Below, one piece after another: positions 1-5,610 of a DNA stretch of 5,633 nt (positions are counted from its first letter, which is position 1; every line of letters begins with the position of its first letter). The DNA is from an uncultured Clostridia bacterium (GTDB taxonomy: Bacteria > Bacillota > Clostridia > Oscillospirales > Acutalibacteraceae). The notes beneath the pieces are model-generated. The model saw only the letters and a program-made list of their open reading frames with translations. It did not search any database and was not told the DNA's origin. Location: NCBI GenBank assembly GCA_944381295.1, contig CALWKP010000052.1, positions 1 to 5,633 on the forward strand, in the 5' to 3' direction. A program made the position numbers and the translations under genes.

Positions 1-1
1 T

Positions 2-1039
2 TCGGCAGTATTGCTCTGCGCGGATACGGGAGAAGTGCTGTTTGCTAAAAATGGACAGGAACAGTGGCCTATGGCGAGTACAACGAAGATCATGACGGCA
101 TTGCTGACATTGGAAGCCGCAGAGCAAGAAGATCGTATGATTACAGTAACTGAAGAGATGGTGCGGGTAGGAGGGTCCTCTATGGGACTTTTGCCGGGAT
201 ATCAGCTGCCACTTAGCGGATTGGCAGCAGGGATGTTGACAGTGTCTGGAAATGATGCGGCAAATGTAGCAGCCTTTTCTATTGCCGGAAATCTGGAAGG
301 GTTTGCCGATTTGATGAACCAGCGGGCGTCTGAAATTGGAATGACAAACACACATTTTGTTACGCCGTCCGGGTTGGATGCAGAAGGGCATTATTCTACG
401 GCTTATGATATGGCGTTGTTAGGGATGGAAGCCATGCAAAATGAGGCATTTGCTTCTATTGCAGGACAAACGGAAGTACAGGTGAAGTATCAGGAACCTG
501 ATCTGACCTTCTGGTTTCATAATCACAACAAATTACTCAGTATGTATGATGGCTGTACAGGAATTAAGACAGGATATACGAAGAAGTCGGGACGGTGTCT
601 AGTAACTGCGGCAGAACGCAATGGGATCCATTTGATTGCGGTGACGTTGAATGCTCCGGATGATTGGAATGACCATATCGCAATGTTTGACTACGGCTTT
701 TCAAAGCTGACGGTCTATCAGCCGGAATATGGTGGTCAGTCCTTGACCATACCGGTAGTAGGGGGCAAAGAAGCGGAAGTCCCGCTCACAGTGTGGGGGA
801 CAGAATCGGTAGTAATTGCAAAAGGAAAAGAAGAATCTGCTGTATCAGTAGAAATGCTGCCGCATTTTTTGTATGCACCGGTAGAAGCAGGGTGCCAAGT
901 AGGGACAATTCAGTATTTGGTGGATGGCAAAGTGATTGCGGAAGCTCCGGTAACGGCAGCATGTGGGATAGAAGCAGAGGAAGAAGAACCAGGATTCTGG
1001 GAAAAAATATGGGGATGGCTGACTGGTACATCCCGTTAG
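2..1039 (+). CDS. D-alanyl-D-alanine carboxypeptidase (PBP5/DacF family, peptidase S11), 5'-truncated by window edge
   Basis: This is a serine DD-carboxypeptidase that trims the terminal D-Ala from peptidoglycan stem peptides outside the membrane. The frame is open to base 2, so the true start and signal peptide lie upstream; the TTG at 11 is only an internal Leu codon. Counting that Leu as residue 1, all three S11 motifs are present: STTK at 23-26 (nucleophile Ser23, general base Lys26), SGN at 79-81, and KTG at 186-188 in IKTGYT. After about residue 235 comes the beta-rich C-terminal domain of the family, then an acidic stretch (EAEEEE) and a short tryptophan-rich amphipathic end (PGFWEKIWGWLTG) that probably anchors it to the membrane face. 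rluB follows after 19 nt. The family is certain. The exact paralogue (dacF or sporulation dacB type) cannot be told without the N-terminus and wider context. Confidence 0.95.
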   Translation, partial: SAVLLCADTGEVLFAKNGQEQWPMASTTKIMTALLTLEAAEQEDRMITVTEEMVRVGGSSMGLLPGYQLPLSGLAAGMLTVSGNDAANVAAFSIAGNLEGFADLMNQRASEIGMTNTHFVTPSGLDAEGHYSTAYDMALLGMEAMQNEAFASIAGQTEVQVKYQEPDLTFWFHNHNKLLSMYDGCTGIKTGYTKKSGRCLVTAAERNGIHLIAVTLNAPDDWNDHIAMFDYGFSKLTVYQPEYGGQSLTIPVVGGKEAEVPLTVWGTESVVIAKGKEESAVSVEMLPHFLYAPVEAGCQVGTIQYLVDGKVIAEAPVTAACGIEAEEEEPGFWEKIWGWLTGTSR

Positions 1040-1045
1040 AAACAT

Positions 1046-1050
1046 AAGGA
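1046..1050 (+). promoter_or_regulatory. Ribosome binding site for rluB
   Basis: AAGGA lies 8 nt before the ATG at 1059, within the 19-nt gap after the carboxypeptidase stop codon. It supports the 1059 start and suggests translation from a shared transcript with the upstream gene. Confidence 0.7.
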
Positions 1051-1058
1051 TGGTGTGA

Positions 1059-1892
1059 ATGGGTAAAGATGTAAGGCTGCAAAAGATGCTGGCGGATTGT
1101 GGGATCGCGTCCAGAAGGAAAGCAGAAGAATTGATTGATGCAGGATTCGTAAAGGTAAACGGTGTAACTGCAAAAATCGGGGATAAAGTAGACCCAAAAC
1201 GTGATAGAGTGACGGTGCGTGGAAAAAGTGTAGAGCGCCAAACAGGTCATATTTATATTATGCTGCATAAGCCGCGCGGATTCATTACAACGATGAATGA
1301 TGAGATGGACCGGAAATGTGTGGCAGAACTTGTCAAGGATATTCCCGAAAGGATTTATCCGGTAGGGCGGCTCGACCGGGATTCCGAAGGGTTGTTGCTG
1401 ATGACCAACGATGGAGCCTTTACGAATAAATTGAGCCATCCATCCATGCATGTACCCAAAACATATCGAGTAACGGTAAGGCCATCTGTTACAGAAGAGC
1501 AATTGACACAACTGGCTGTTGGGGTGATGATTGATGGACAACAGACTGCCCCGGCAGAAGTAAAAGTAGTTTTGCAGGAGCCAGGACGAGTCGTGTTGGA
1601 GATCGTCTTGTATGAAGGCCGTAACCGTGAAATCCGGAAAATGTGCGACGCCGTTGGGCTAGAGGTTGCCCGATTAAAACGCATTGCAGTAGGGCCGGTA
1701 AAATTAGGAATGCTGCAGCCGGGAAAATGGAGGAACCTTACTGCAGAAGAAGTAAAGAGGTTGAACGCGGCAGCAAAACCGGACAAGCGAGAGAAGGAGG
1801 AAACCAAAAATGCTGACGATACTGCCCATGCAGGAACAAGACCGAAAGGAAGAACTGCTTCGGGAAATTCCAGACGCGGAAAAAGGCGCTGA
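1059..1892 (+). CDS. rluB: 23S rRNA pseudouridine synthase, RluB/RsuA family
   Basis: This enzyme isomerises a specific uridine in rRNA to pseudouridine. RluB homologues act on helix 89-93 region uridines of 23S rRNA near the peptidyl-transferase centre. The 277-residue protein begins with an S4 RNA-binding domain (about residues 5-52: RLQKML, SRRKAEELI, VKVNG), followed by the catalytic domain. The signature GRLDRDSEGLLLMTNDG starts at residue 103, with Asp106 as the expected catalytic aspartate. The second family motif EGRNREIRKM is at 186-195, followed by RLKRIAVGPV. The last ~38 residues (240-277) are a basic, low-complexity tail (ending SRRGKRR) outside the conserved fold, and the next gene starts inside its coding sequence. 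A dac gene next to rluB is a known Bacillota neighbourhood. RluB is favoured over RsuA or RluF by length, tail and context, but specificity is inferred. Confidence 0.93.
   Translation: MGKDVRLQKMLADCGIASRRKAEELIDAGFVKVNGVTAKIGDKVDPKRDRVTVRGKSVERQTGHIYIMLHKPRGFITTMNDEMDRKCVAELVKDIPERIYPVGRLDRDSEGLLLMTNDGAFTNKLSHPSMHVPKTYRVTVRPSVTEEQLTQLAVGVMIDGQQTAPAEVKVVLQEPGRVVLEIVLYEGRNREIRKMCDAVGLEVARLKRIAVGPVKLGMLQPGKWRNLTAEEVKRLNAAAKPDKREKEETKNADDTAHAGTRPKGRTASGNSRRGKRR
1794..1800 (+). promoter_or_regulatory. Strong Shine-Dalgarno inside rluB for the small downstream gene
   Basis: AAGGAGG sits 9 nt before the ATG at 1810, inside the rluB tail coding region. It is the main argument that the 132-codon frame is a real gene starting within rluB. 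Confidence 0.8.
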
Positions 1893-2208
1893 AATTTTGA
1901 TGATGCGTGATGGCGAGGAAGAATTGGGATATGTGGCGATCGATATCAAGTCATCTGTGGTGCGGATGCTCAAGATTGTATTGGGAGGAAACCCTCTACC
2001 AGAACATTTAGGAGCAGAAGATCGTTTTTTGGTAGACAGTCTGATGAGGGCGACAGCTTCTTATGGAGCGAATAATGGGGCATATAAAATTGAGTGTAGG
2101 GAAGAAGCTGCGTGGGAAGCGCTAATGATCTCCGGATTTCAGAAGGAAGGAAATGTGTCTGTAACAGAATTAAAAAATATAGTGCGCTATACACCGGGTC
2201 AAAAATAG
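1810..2208 (+). CDS. Small GNAT-like protein of uncertain function
   Basis: A 132-residue soluble protein with no signal peptide or membrane segment. I do not recognise it as a named gene. Its layout resembles a compact GNAT acyltransferase: a strand-turn-strand segment GYVAIDIKSSVVRMLKI (40-56), a helix-like LVDSLMRATASYGANNG (74-90), a short strand AYKIEC (91-96), and ALMISGFQKEG (104-114), which matches the usual C-terminal 'GF..EG' element of GNAT proteins. The normal acetyl-CoA pyrophosphate loop (R/Q-x-x-G-x-G/A) is not visible; the equivalent region reads GGNPLPEHLGAEDRF. It may therefore be a degenerate or non-catalytic member. The start at 1810 is set by a strong AAGGAGG and gives an 83-nt overlap with rluB in another frame. 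The overlap implies co-transcription and probably coupled translation, but no functional link is shown. Confidence 0.72.
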   Translation: MLTILPMQEQDRKEELLREIPDAEKGAEILMMRDGEEELGYVAIDIKSSVVRMLKIVLGGNPLPEHLGAEDRFLVDSLMRATASYGANNGAYKIECREEAAWEALMISGFQKEGNVSVTELKNIVRYTPGQK

Positions 2209-2221
2209 GCTGTTTTCTGAT

Positions 2222-2239
2222 AAAAATTTGTCAATTTTT
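2222..2239 (+). terminator. Weak AT-only dyad after the left gene block, possible terminator
   Basis: AAAAATT (2222-2228) and AATTTTT (2233-2239) can pair around a 4-nt loop, and the second arm runs into a T tract. The stem contains no G-C pair, so it is a poor intrinsic terminator. It is listed because it is the only terminator-like structure between the stop at 2208 and the promoter at 2262. Confidence 0.25.
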
Positions 2240-2261
2240 TGCTAGTTTTCCAATTTTGTAC

Positions 2262-2290
2262 TTGTTATTACCGGAGCAATATATTATAAT
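2262..2290 (+). promoter_or_regulatory. Sigma-A-type promoter for the carboxyltransferase operon
   Basis: TTGTTA (2262-2267, four of six matches to TTGACA) is separated by exactly 17 nt from a perfect TATAAT (2285-2290). A second overlapping TATAAT lies at 2290-2295. The predicted transcription start is near 2297, giving a leader of roughly 97 nt before the ATG at 2394. The position upstream of the first gene of the biotin-enzyme operon fits well. It is inferred from consensus only. Confidence 0.75.
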
Positions 2291-2308
2291 ATAATCTGAT
2301 ATTTTGTA

Positions 2309-2366
2309 AGGTCATGTTAGGAAAGACAAAAGAAAAAAGATGGTTTTGTCTTCCCTAACATGACCT
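2309..2366 (+). repeat. Long inverted repeat / hairpin in the operon leader
   Basis: The arms 2309-2331 and 2344-2366 are complementary over 23 bp with one mismatch (A2322 opposite C2353), around a 12-nt purine-rich loop (GAAAAAAGATGG, 2332-2343). The hairpin would begin about 12 nt after the predicted transcription start and end 14 nt before the Shine-Dalgarno. No T tract follows it on either strand, so it is not a standard intrinsic terminator. Possible roles are a 5' stabilising stem-loop, a large operator for a dimeric regulator, a protein-bound leader element, or a dispersed palindromic repeat unit. The sequence alone does not choose between them. Confidence 0.85.
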
Positions 2367-2380
2367 GTGAGCAAAGAAAT

Positions 2381-2386
2381 GGAGGA
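2381..2386 (+). promoter_or_regulatory. Ribosome binding site deciding the 12S-type gene start
   Basis: GGAGGA lies 7 nt before the ATG at 2394. An alternative in-frame GTG at 2367 sits directly against the hairpin and has no ribosome binding site (the hairpin arm occupies that place), so the ATG at 2394 is chosen. Confidence 0.85.
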
Positions 2387-2393
2387 ACAAATA

Positions 2394-3743
2394 ATGAGCA
2401 ATGCAGAGTTGCTGCAAGCCTCTCGTGACGCTGCAAAGAATACCAGTGCGCATAAGCGCATCAGTCTTTTGCTCGATGAGAGTAGTTTTCATGAAATCGA
2501 CGCTTTTGTGAAATCCGGCGATGGTCTGGCGGAGGTCGTAACAGGATTTGGTACCGTTAGCGGATGCCCTGTATACGTCTTTGCACAGAACAGCGATGCG
2601 GATGGCGGAGCTATGTCGAAGGCTCAGGCGATGAAAATTCGCAAGATTTATGATTTAGCGGTAAAGACAGGCGCCCCGGTTGTGGGAATTTTTGATTCTA
2701 TCGGCGCAAAGCTTGCCGAAGGTGCAGATATGATGGCTGCGTATGGAGAGATCCTTCTCCATGGGAATAACCTTTCTGGTGTTGTCCCGCAGATTGCACT
2801 GGTGGTAGGTCCGTGTATCGGAACTTCTGCAATGATTGCAGCGAGTGCGGATATTGTTGTTATGACGGAAAAGGCAGAATTAACACTGGAAACCAGTGGA
2901 GAAAACAGCTCTGCTGCCAGTGCTGCAAAGTTGGGTGTGTGCCATATTGTCAAAGGTACAGAAGAAGAAGCGGCCGATGTTGTGCGTAATTTGATTGCAG
3001 CATTGCCCTCGAATAACCTGGAAGGCGCTCCTATTACTGATACGCTTGGCTTGACAAGTGCATCCCCGTTAGCAGAAGGCGCAGATGCCAGGACCGCGAT
3101 CCTTGGAATAGCAGATGATAATTCGTTCATCGAAATGGGTAGAGAATTTGGTACAGCTTCTATTAGCGGTTTGGGACAAGTTTCCGGTTCGACGGTAGGT
3201 TTCGTAACCTATACGGGTGAAATTGACGCGGATTCTTGTGCCAAAGCAGCAAGATTTGTACGTTTCTGTGACTGTTTTGCGATCCCGGTTGTTTCTTTGG
3301 TGAACGCGGAACGGTTTACTTCTCTGCGGGAAGCTTCCAAACTTTCGAATGCTTATTCTGAGGCAACGACTGTAAAAGTAACCGTGATTACCGGAGAGGC
3401 ATACGGACCGGTTTATATTGCAGTTGCAGGCCGTGGAGCAAATGCTGATATTACCCTTGCGTGGGAAAAAGCGTCTGTTTCTCCGCTTTCTCCCGCTACT
3501 GCCGCGATGTTTGAGTGGAGCGGTAAGCTTGCAGGTTCCAACGACCCGATTTCTGACAGGAAAAAGTTAATTGAAGAATATAAGCAAACAGAAGCATCCC
3601 CGCTTGTTGCCGCATCGAAAGGATACATTGAGGATGTGATCCGCCCAGAGGAAACCAGGACAAAGGTTGTGGCAAATCTGGAAATGCTTGCTGGTAAGAG
3701 GGTAACCCGTCTGCCAAAGAAACATGCCAATATCCAGCTGTAA
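2394..3743 (+). CDS. Acyl-CoA carboxyltransferase, transcarboxylase 12S / MmdA-like subunit
   Basis: This subunit should move a carboxyl group between carboxybiotin on the carrier protein and an acyl-CoA (methylmalonyl-CoA/propionyl-CoA, or malonyl-CoA or a relative). The 449-residue protein has the two tandem crotonase-fold halves of the family. The N-half has RISLLLDESSFHEI (22-35), DGGAMSKAQAMKI (70-82), GAKLAEG (104-110) and VPQIALVVGPCIG (131-143). The C-half has KAARFVRFCD (284-293), NAYSEATTVKVTVITGEAYG (319-338) and GYIEDVIRPEETR (410-422). It is shorter than the usual ~510-525 residues. The N-terminus is abbreviated, and the loops that normally read GGA and PGF..G..IIRHGA are altered or missing. 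It is first in an operon with a biotin carrier and a 5S-type subunit, and lacks the zinc finger expected of bacterial AccD. Family certain, acyl-CoA substrate unknown. Confidence 0.88.
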   Translation: MSNAELLQASRDAAKNTSAHKRISLLLDESSFHEIDAFVKSGDGLAEVVTGFGTVSGCPVYVFAQNSDADGGAMSKAQAMKIRKIYDLAVKTGAPVVGIFDSIGAKLAEGADMMAAYGEILLHGNNLSGVVPQIALVVGPCIGTSAMIAASADIVVMTEKAELTLETSGENSSAASAAKLGVCHIVKGTEEEAADVVRNLIAALPSNNLEGAPITDTLGLTSASPLAEGADARTAILGIADDNSFIEMGREFGTASISGLGQVSGSTVGFVTYTGEIDADSCAKAARFVRFCDCFAIPVVSLVNAERFTSLREASKLSNAYSEATTVKVTVITGEAYGPVYIAVAGRGANADITLAWEKASVSPLSPATAAMFEWSGKLAGSNDPISDRKKLIEEYKQTEASPLVAASKGYIEDVIRPEETRTKVVANLEMLAGKRVTRLPKKHANIQL

Positions 3744-3764
3744 TCAGAAAATATTAGGATCTTC

Positions 3765-3770
3765 AGGAGG
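3765..3770 (+). promoter_or_regulatory. Ribosome binding site for the biotin carrier gene
   Basis: A full AGGAGG stands 9 nt before the ATG at 3780, within the 36-nt gap after the 12S-type gene. It fixes the start and shows independent strong initiation, consistent with a carrier made in good amount. Confidence 0.85.
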
Positions 3771-3779
3771 ATTAACGAT

Positions 3780-4196
3780 ATGAAAAATCTCAGAATCACG
3801 GTAAATGGTACGCCCTATGATGTACAGGTAGAAGAACTCGGCGCTGGTGCTGCTCCTGCAGCGGCTCCGGTTGCGGCTCCTGCTCCTGTAGCTGCTGCCC
3901 CGGCCCCGGCTCCGGCACCTGCCGCTGCTCCGGCTGCTCCAGCACCTGCTGCTCCGGCTGCAGCTCCCGCTCCTGCCGCAGGTGCAGAAGTTATTTCTGC
4001 TCCGATGCCTGGTACGATCCTGAGCGTTAATGTCGAAGCGGGTAAGAGCATCAAAAAGGGTGATGTCCTTTTGATTTTGGAAGCGATGAAGATGGAAAAC
4101 GAGATCATGGCGCCGCATGACGCTGTTGTCTCAGCAGTTCACGTGAACAAAGGGGATAGTGTCGATTCCGGTACGCCTCTTGTTTCCCTCCAGTAA
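3780..4196 (+). CDS. Biotin carboxyl carrier protein (1.3S-like), free-standing
   Basis: This carrier swings carboxybiotin between the two carboxyltransferase subunits encoded on either side of it. The 138-residue protein has three parts: a short N-terminal segment typical of decarboxylase and transcarboxylase carriers (MKNLRITVNGTPYDVQVEEL, 1-20), a flexible linker of almost pure Ala and Pro (24-67), and a C-terminal biotinyl domain (about 69-138). The biotinylation motif EAMKMEN is at 101-107, so Lys104 is the expected biotin attachment site, 34 residues from the C-terminus as usual. SAPMPGTI (73-80) and the glycine-containing turns before and after the motif are canonical. Its size and linker resemble the 1.3S subunit of Propionibacterium transcarboxylase and the MmdC/GcdC carriers of sodium-pump decarboxylases. 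An AccB role in fatty-acid synthesis is less likely given the neighbours. Biotinylation would need a BirA ligase encoded elsewhere. Confidence 0.94.
   Translation: MKNLRITVNGTPYDVQVEELGAGAAPAAAPVAAPAPVAAAPAPAPAPAAAPAAPAPAAPAAAPAPAAGAEVISAPMPGTILSVNVEAGKSIKKGDVLLILEAMKMENEIMAPHDAVVSAVHVNKGDSVDSGTPLVSLQ
3849..3980 (+). repeat. Ala/Pro low-complexity linker-coding repeat
   Basis: Forty-four codons encode only Ala and Pro apart from two Val (residues 31 and 37). Synonymous codons are mixed (GCT, GCA, GCG, GCC; CCT, CCG, CCA, CCC), so the DNA is an imperfect GC-rich repeat and not a strict tandem one. Such linkers give the biotin arm its reach; length is likely to vary between strains. Confidence 0.85.
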
Positions 4197-4201
4197 GGGG
4201 G
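4195..4201 (+). promoter_or_regulatory. Ribosome binding site for the 5S-type gene, overlapping the carrier stop codon
   Basis: AAGGGGG lies 8 nt before the ATG at 4210, and its first two bases are the end of the TAA stop of the carrier gene. This favours the 4210 start over an in-frame ATG at 4159, which lies within the carrier gene and would add 17 residues unlike the family. The arrangement suggests translational coupling. Confidence 0.75.
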
Positions 4202-4209
4202 TACCTGCC

Positions 4210-5610
4210 ATGGCAAAGAAAATCGGAATTACAGAAGTGGCCCTGCGTGATGCGCATCAATCCTTGATCGCCACCAGGATGCCTATTGAAGATATGCTTC
4301 CGATCCTGGAAGAATTGGATCGTGTAGGATTCCATTCGTTGGAATGTTGGGGCGGCGCGACTTTTGACGCATGTCTCCGTTTCTTGAATGAAGACCCGTG
4401 GGAAAGGCTGCGTACGATCCGGAAGCATTGCCCGAATACAAAGCTTCAGATGCTTTTCCGCGGCCAGAATATGTTGGGTTATCGCCATTATGCAGACGAC
4501 GTCCTGGAATATTTTGTGCAGAAGACTGCTGCGAACGGGATGGATATTATCAGAATTTTCGATGCGTTGAACGACCTGAAAAATCTCGAAACAGCGATCA
4601 AAGCAGCGAAAAAAGAAGGCGCTCATGCTCAGGTTGCGATTTCCTATACGACAGGTCCGGTGTTTACGAACGAATATTATGTGAAATATGCGAAGGACAT
4701 TGAAAATGCAGGTGCAGATTCGATTTGCTTAAAGGATATGGCAGCGCTTTTGACACCTTACGAGACCTATGATCTTGTGAAAGCTCTGAAAGCAGCTGTG
4801 AAAATCCCGATCCAGATTCATACCCATTCGACTTCTGGCCTTGCTTCCATGTGCTTAATGAAGGGGATTGAAGCTGGTGCAGATTATGTCGATACAGCGA
4901 TTTCTCCATTGGCTCTGGGAACCTCTCATGCGCCAACCGAATCGATTGTAGCAGCCCTTCAGGGTACAGAGTATGACACTGGACTGGATCTGGTACTCCT
5001 GAATGAAATCAGGGAATACTTTATGGGCCTGCGCAAAAAGTATATTGATGAAGGCTTGCTTGATCCGAGCATGCTTGCAACAAACACAAAAGCGCTGATT
5101 TATCAGGTTCCGGGTGGAATGCTCTCGAACCTTTTGTCTCAGTTGAAACAAGCTGGAAAAGCAGATCAGCTGGAAGAAGTGCTCAAAGAAGTTCCGCGTG
5201 TGCGTGAAGATTCCGGTTATCCGCCGCTTGTTACCCCGACTTCCCAAATTGTGGGAACTCAGGCTGTTTATAATGTCATTACCGGGGAACGGTATAAGAT
5301 GTGCACGAACGAGTTCAAAGGTTTGGTGGCAGGAAAATACGGAACTACCCCGATGCCAATTGATCCGGAATTCCGCAAAAAGATTATCGGTGACGAACAG
5401 CCGGTAACATGCCGTCCAGCAGACTTGATTGCTCCGGAATTGGATACCTTGCGTAAGGAATGTGCTGAATGGATTGAGCAGGAAGAAGATGTCCTTTCGT
5501 ATGCACAGTTCCCGAAGGTTGCAGTGGACTTCTTTAAAAAGCGTAAAGAAAAGAAGTACGGGATCGATGGAAAGCATGCAGATGCCGAAAAGATGGTTCA
5601 TCCCGTATAA
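4210..5610 (+). CDS. Pyruvate/oxaloacetate carboxyltransferase (transcarboxylase 5S / OadA / PycB type), no biotin domain
   Basis: This subunit exchanges a carboxyl group between carboxybiotin and pyruvate/oxaloacetate. The 466-residue protein is a metal-dependent TIM barrel (about 1-300) followed by the family's C-terminal helical domain. Visible motifs are ALRDAHQSLIATR (11-23; metal ligand Asp14), ECWGGATFD (45-53), LFRGQNMLGYRHYADDV (82-98), LKDMAALL (174-181; Lys175 is the expected carbamylated lysine), IHTHSTSG (203-210; metal ligands His204 and His206), and PGGMLSNL with REDSGYPPLVTPTSQIVGTQ in the C-terminal part. The start MAKKIGITEVALRD is the usual family start. It ends without the biotinyl domain carried by OadA of about 590 residues, so the separate upstream carrier must serve it. 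It begins 13 nt after the carrier gene, in one operon. Alternatives are a subunit of sodium-pump oxaloacetate decarboxylase or PycB of a two-subunit pyruvate carboxylase. Enzyme family is certain; complex is inferred. Confidence 0.93.
   Translation: MAKKIGITEVALRDAHQSLIATRMPIEDMLPILEELDRVGFHSLECWGGATFDACLRFLNEDPWERLRTIRKHCPNTKLQMLFRGQNMLGYRHYADDVLEYFVQKTAANGMDIIRIFDALNDLKNLETAIKAAKKEGAHAQVAISYTTGPVFTNEYYVKYAKDIENAGADSICLKDMAALLTPYETYDLVKALKAAVKIPIQIHTHSTSGLASMCLMKGIEAGADYVDTAISPLALGTSHAPTESIVAALQGTEYDTGLDLVLLNEIREYFMGLRKKYIDEGLLDPSMLATNTKALIYQVPGGMLSNLLSQLKQAGKADQLEEVLKEVPRVREDSGYPPLVTPTSQIVGTQAVYNVITGERYKMCTNEFKGLVAGKYGTTPMPIDPEFRKKIIGDEQPVTCRPADLIAPELDTLRKECAEWIEQEEDVLSYAQFPKVAVDFFKKRKEKKYGIDGKHADAEKMVHPV

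Noticed and set aside
786..1541. A 251-codon open frame on the minus strand across the dac/rluB junction
   Set aside because: It is antisense to two well-supported genes, its protein is cysteine-, histidine- and proline-rich without any domain, and it has no promoter or ribosome binding site worth noting.
2112..2294. A 60-codon plus-strand frame running from the GNAT-like gene into the intergenic region, hydrophobic at its end
   Set aside because: It starts inside the better-supported gene, has no ribosome binding site, and its end is simply AT-rich promoter DNA read as Ile/Phe/Leu.
2262..2295. BirA-type biotin operator near the operon promoter
   Set aside because: The expected two inverted half-sites around a 14-16 nt spacer are not present; only the TTGTTA of the -35 box resembles one half.
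2309..2366. The leader hairpin as an intrinsic terminator or attenuator
   Set aside because: Neither side is followed by a T tract, and no alternative competing stem or leader peptide is apparent.
3744..4118. Minus-strand frames opposite the biotin carrier, rich in Arg/Ser or in Ala/Gly
   Set aside because: The composition is what the GC-rich Ala/Pro codons give when read on the other strand.
4170..4205. Possible structure (GGTAC with GTACC, plus CCCT with AGGG) hiding the Shine-Dalgarno of the 5S-type gene
   Set aside because: The stems are only 4-5 bp with an 11-nt one-sided bulge, so it may be chance.
4855..5601. A 248-codon minus-strand open frame under the 5S-type gene
   Set aside because: It is a shadow of a gene with all its catalytic motifs; the translation shows no recognisable family.
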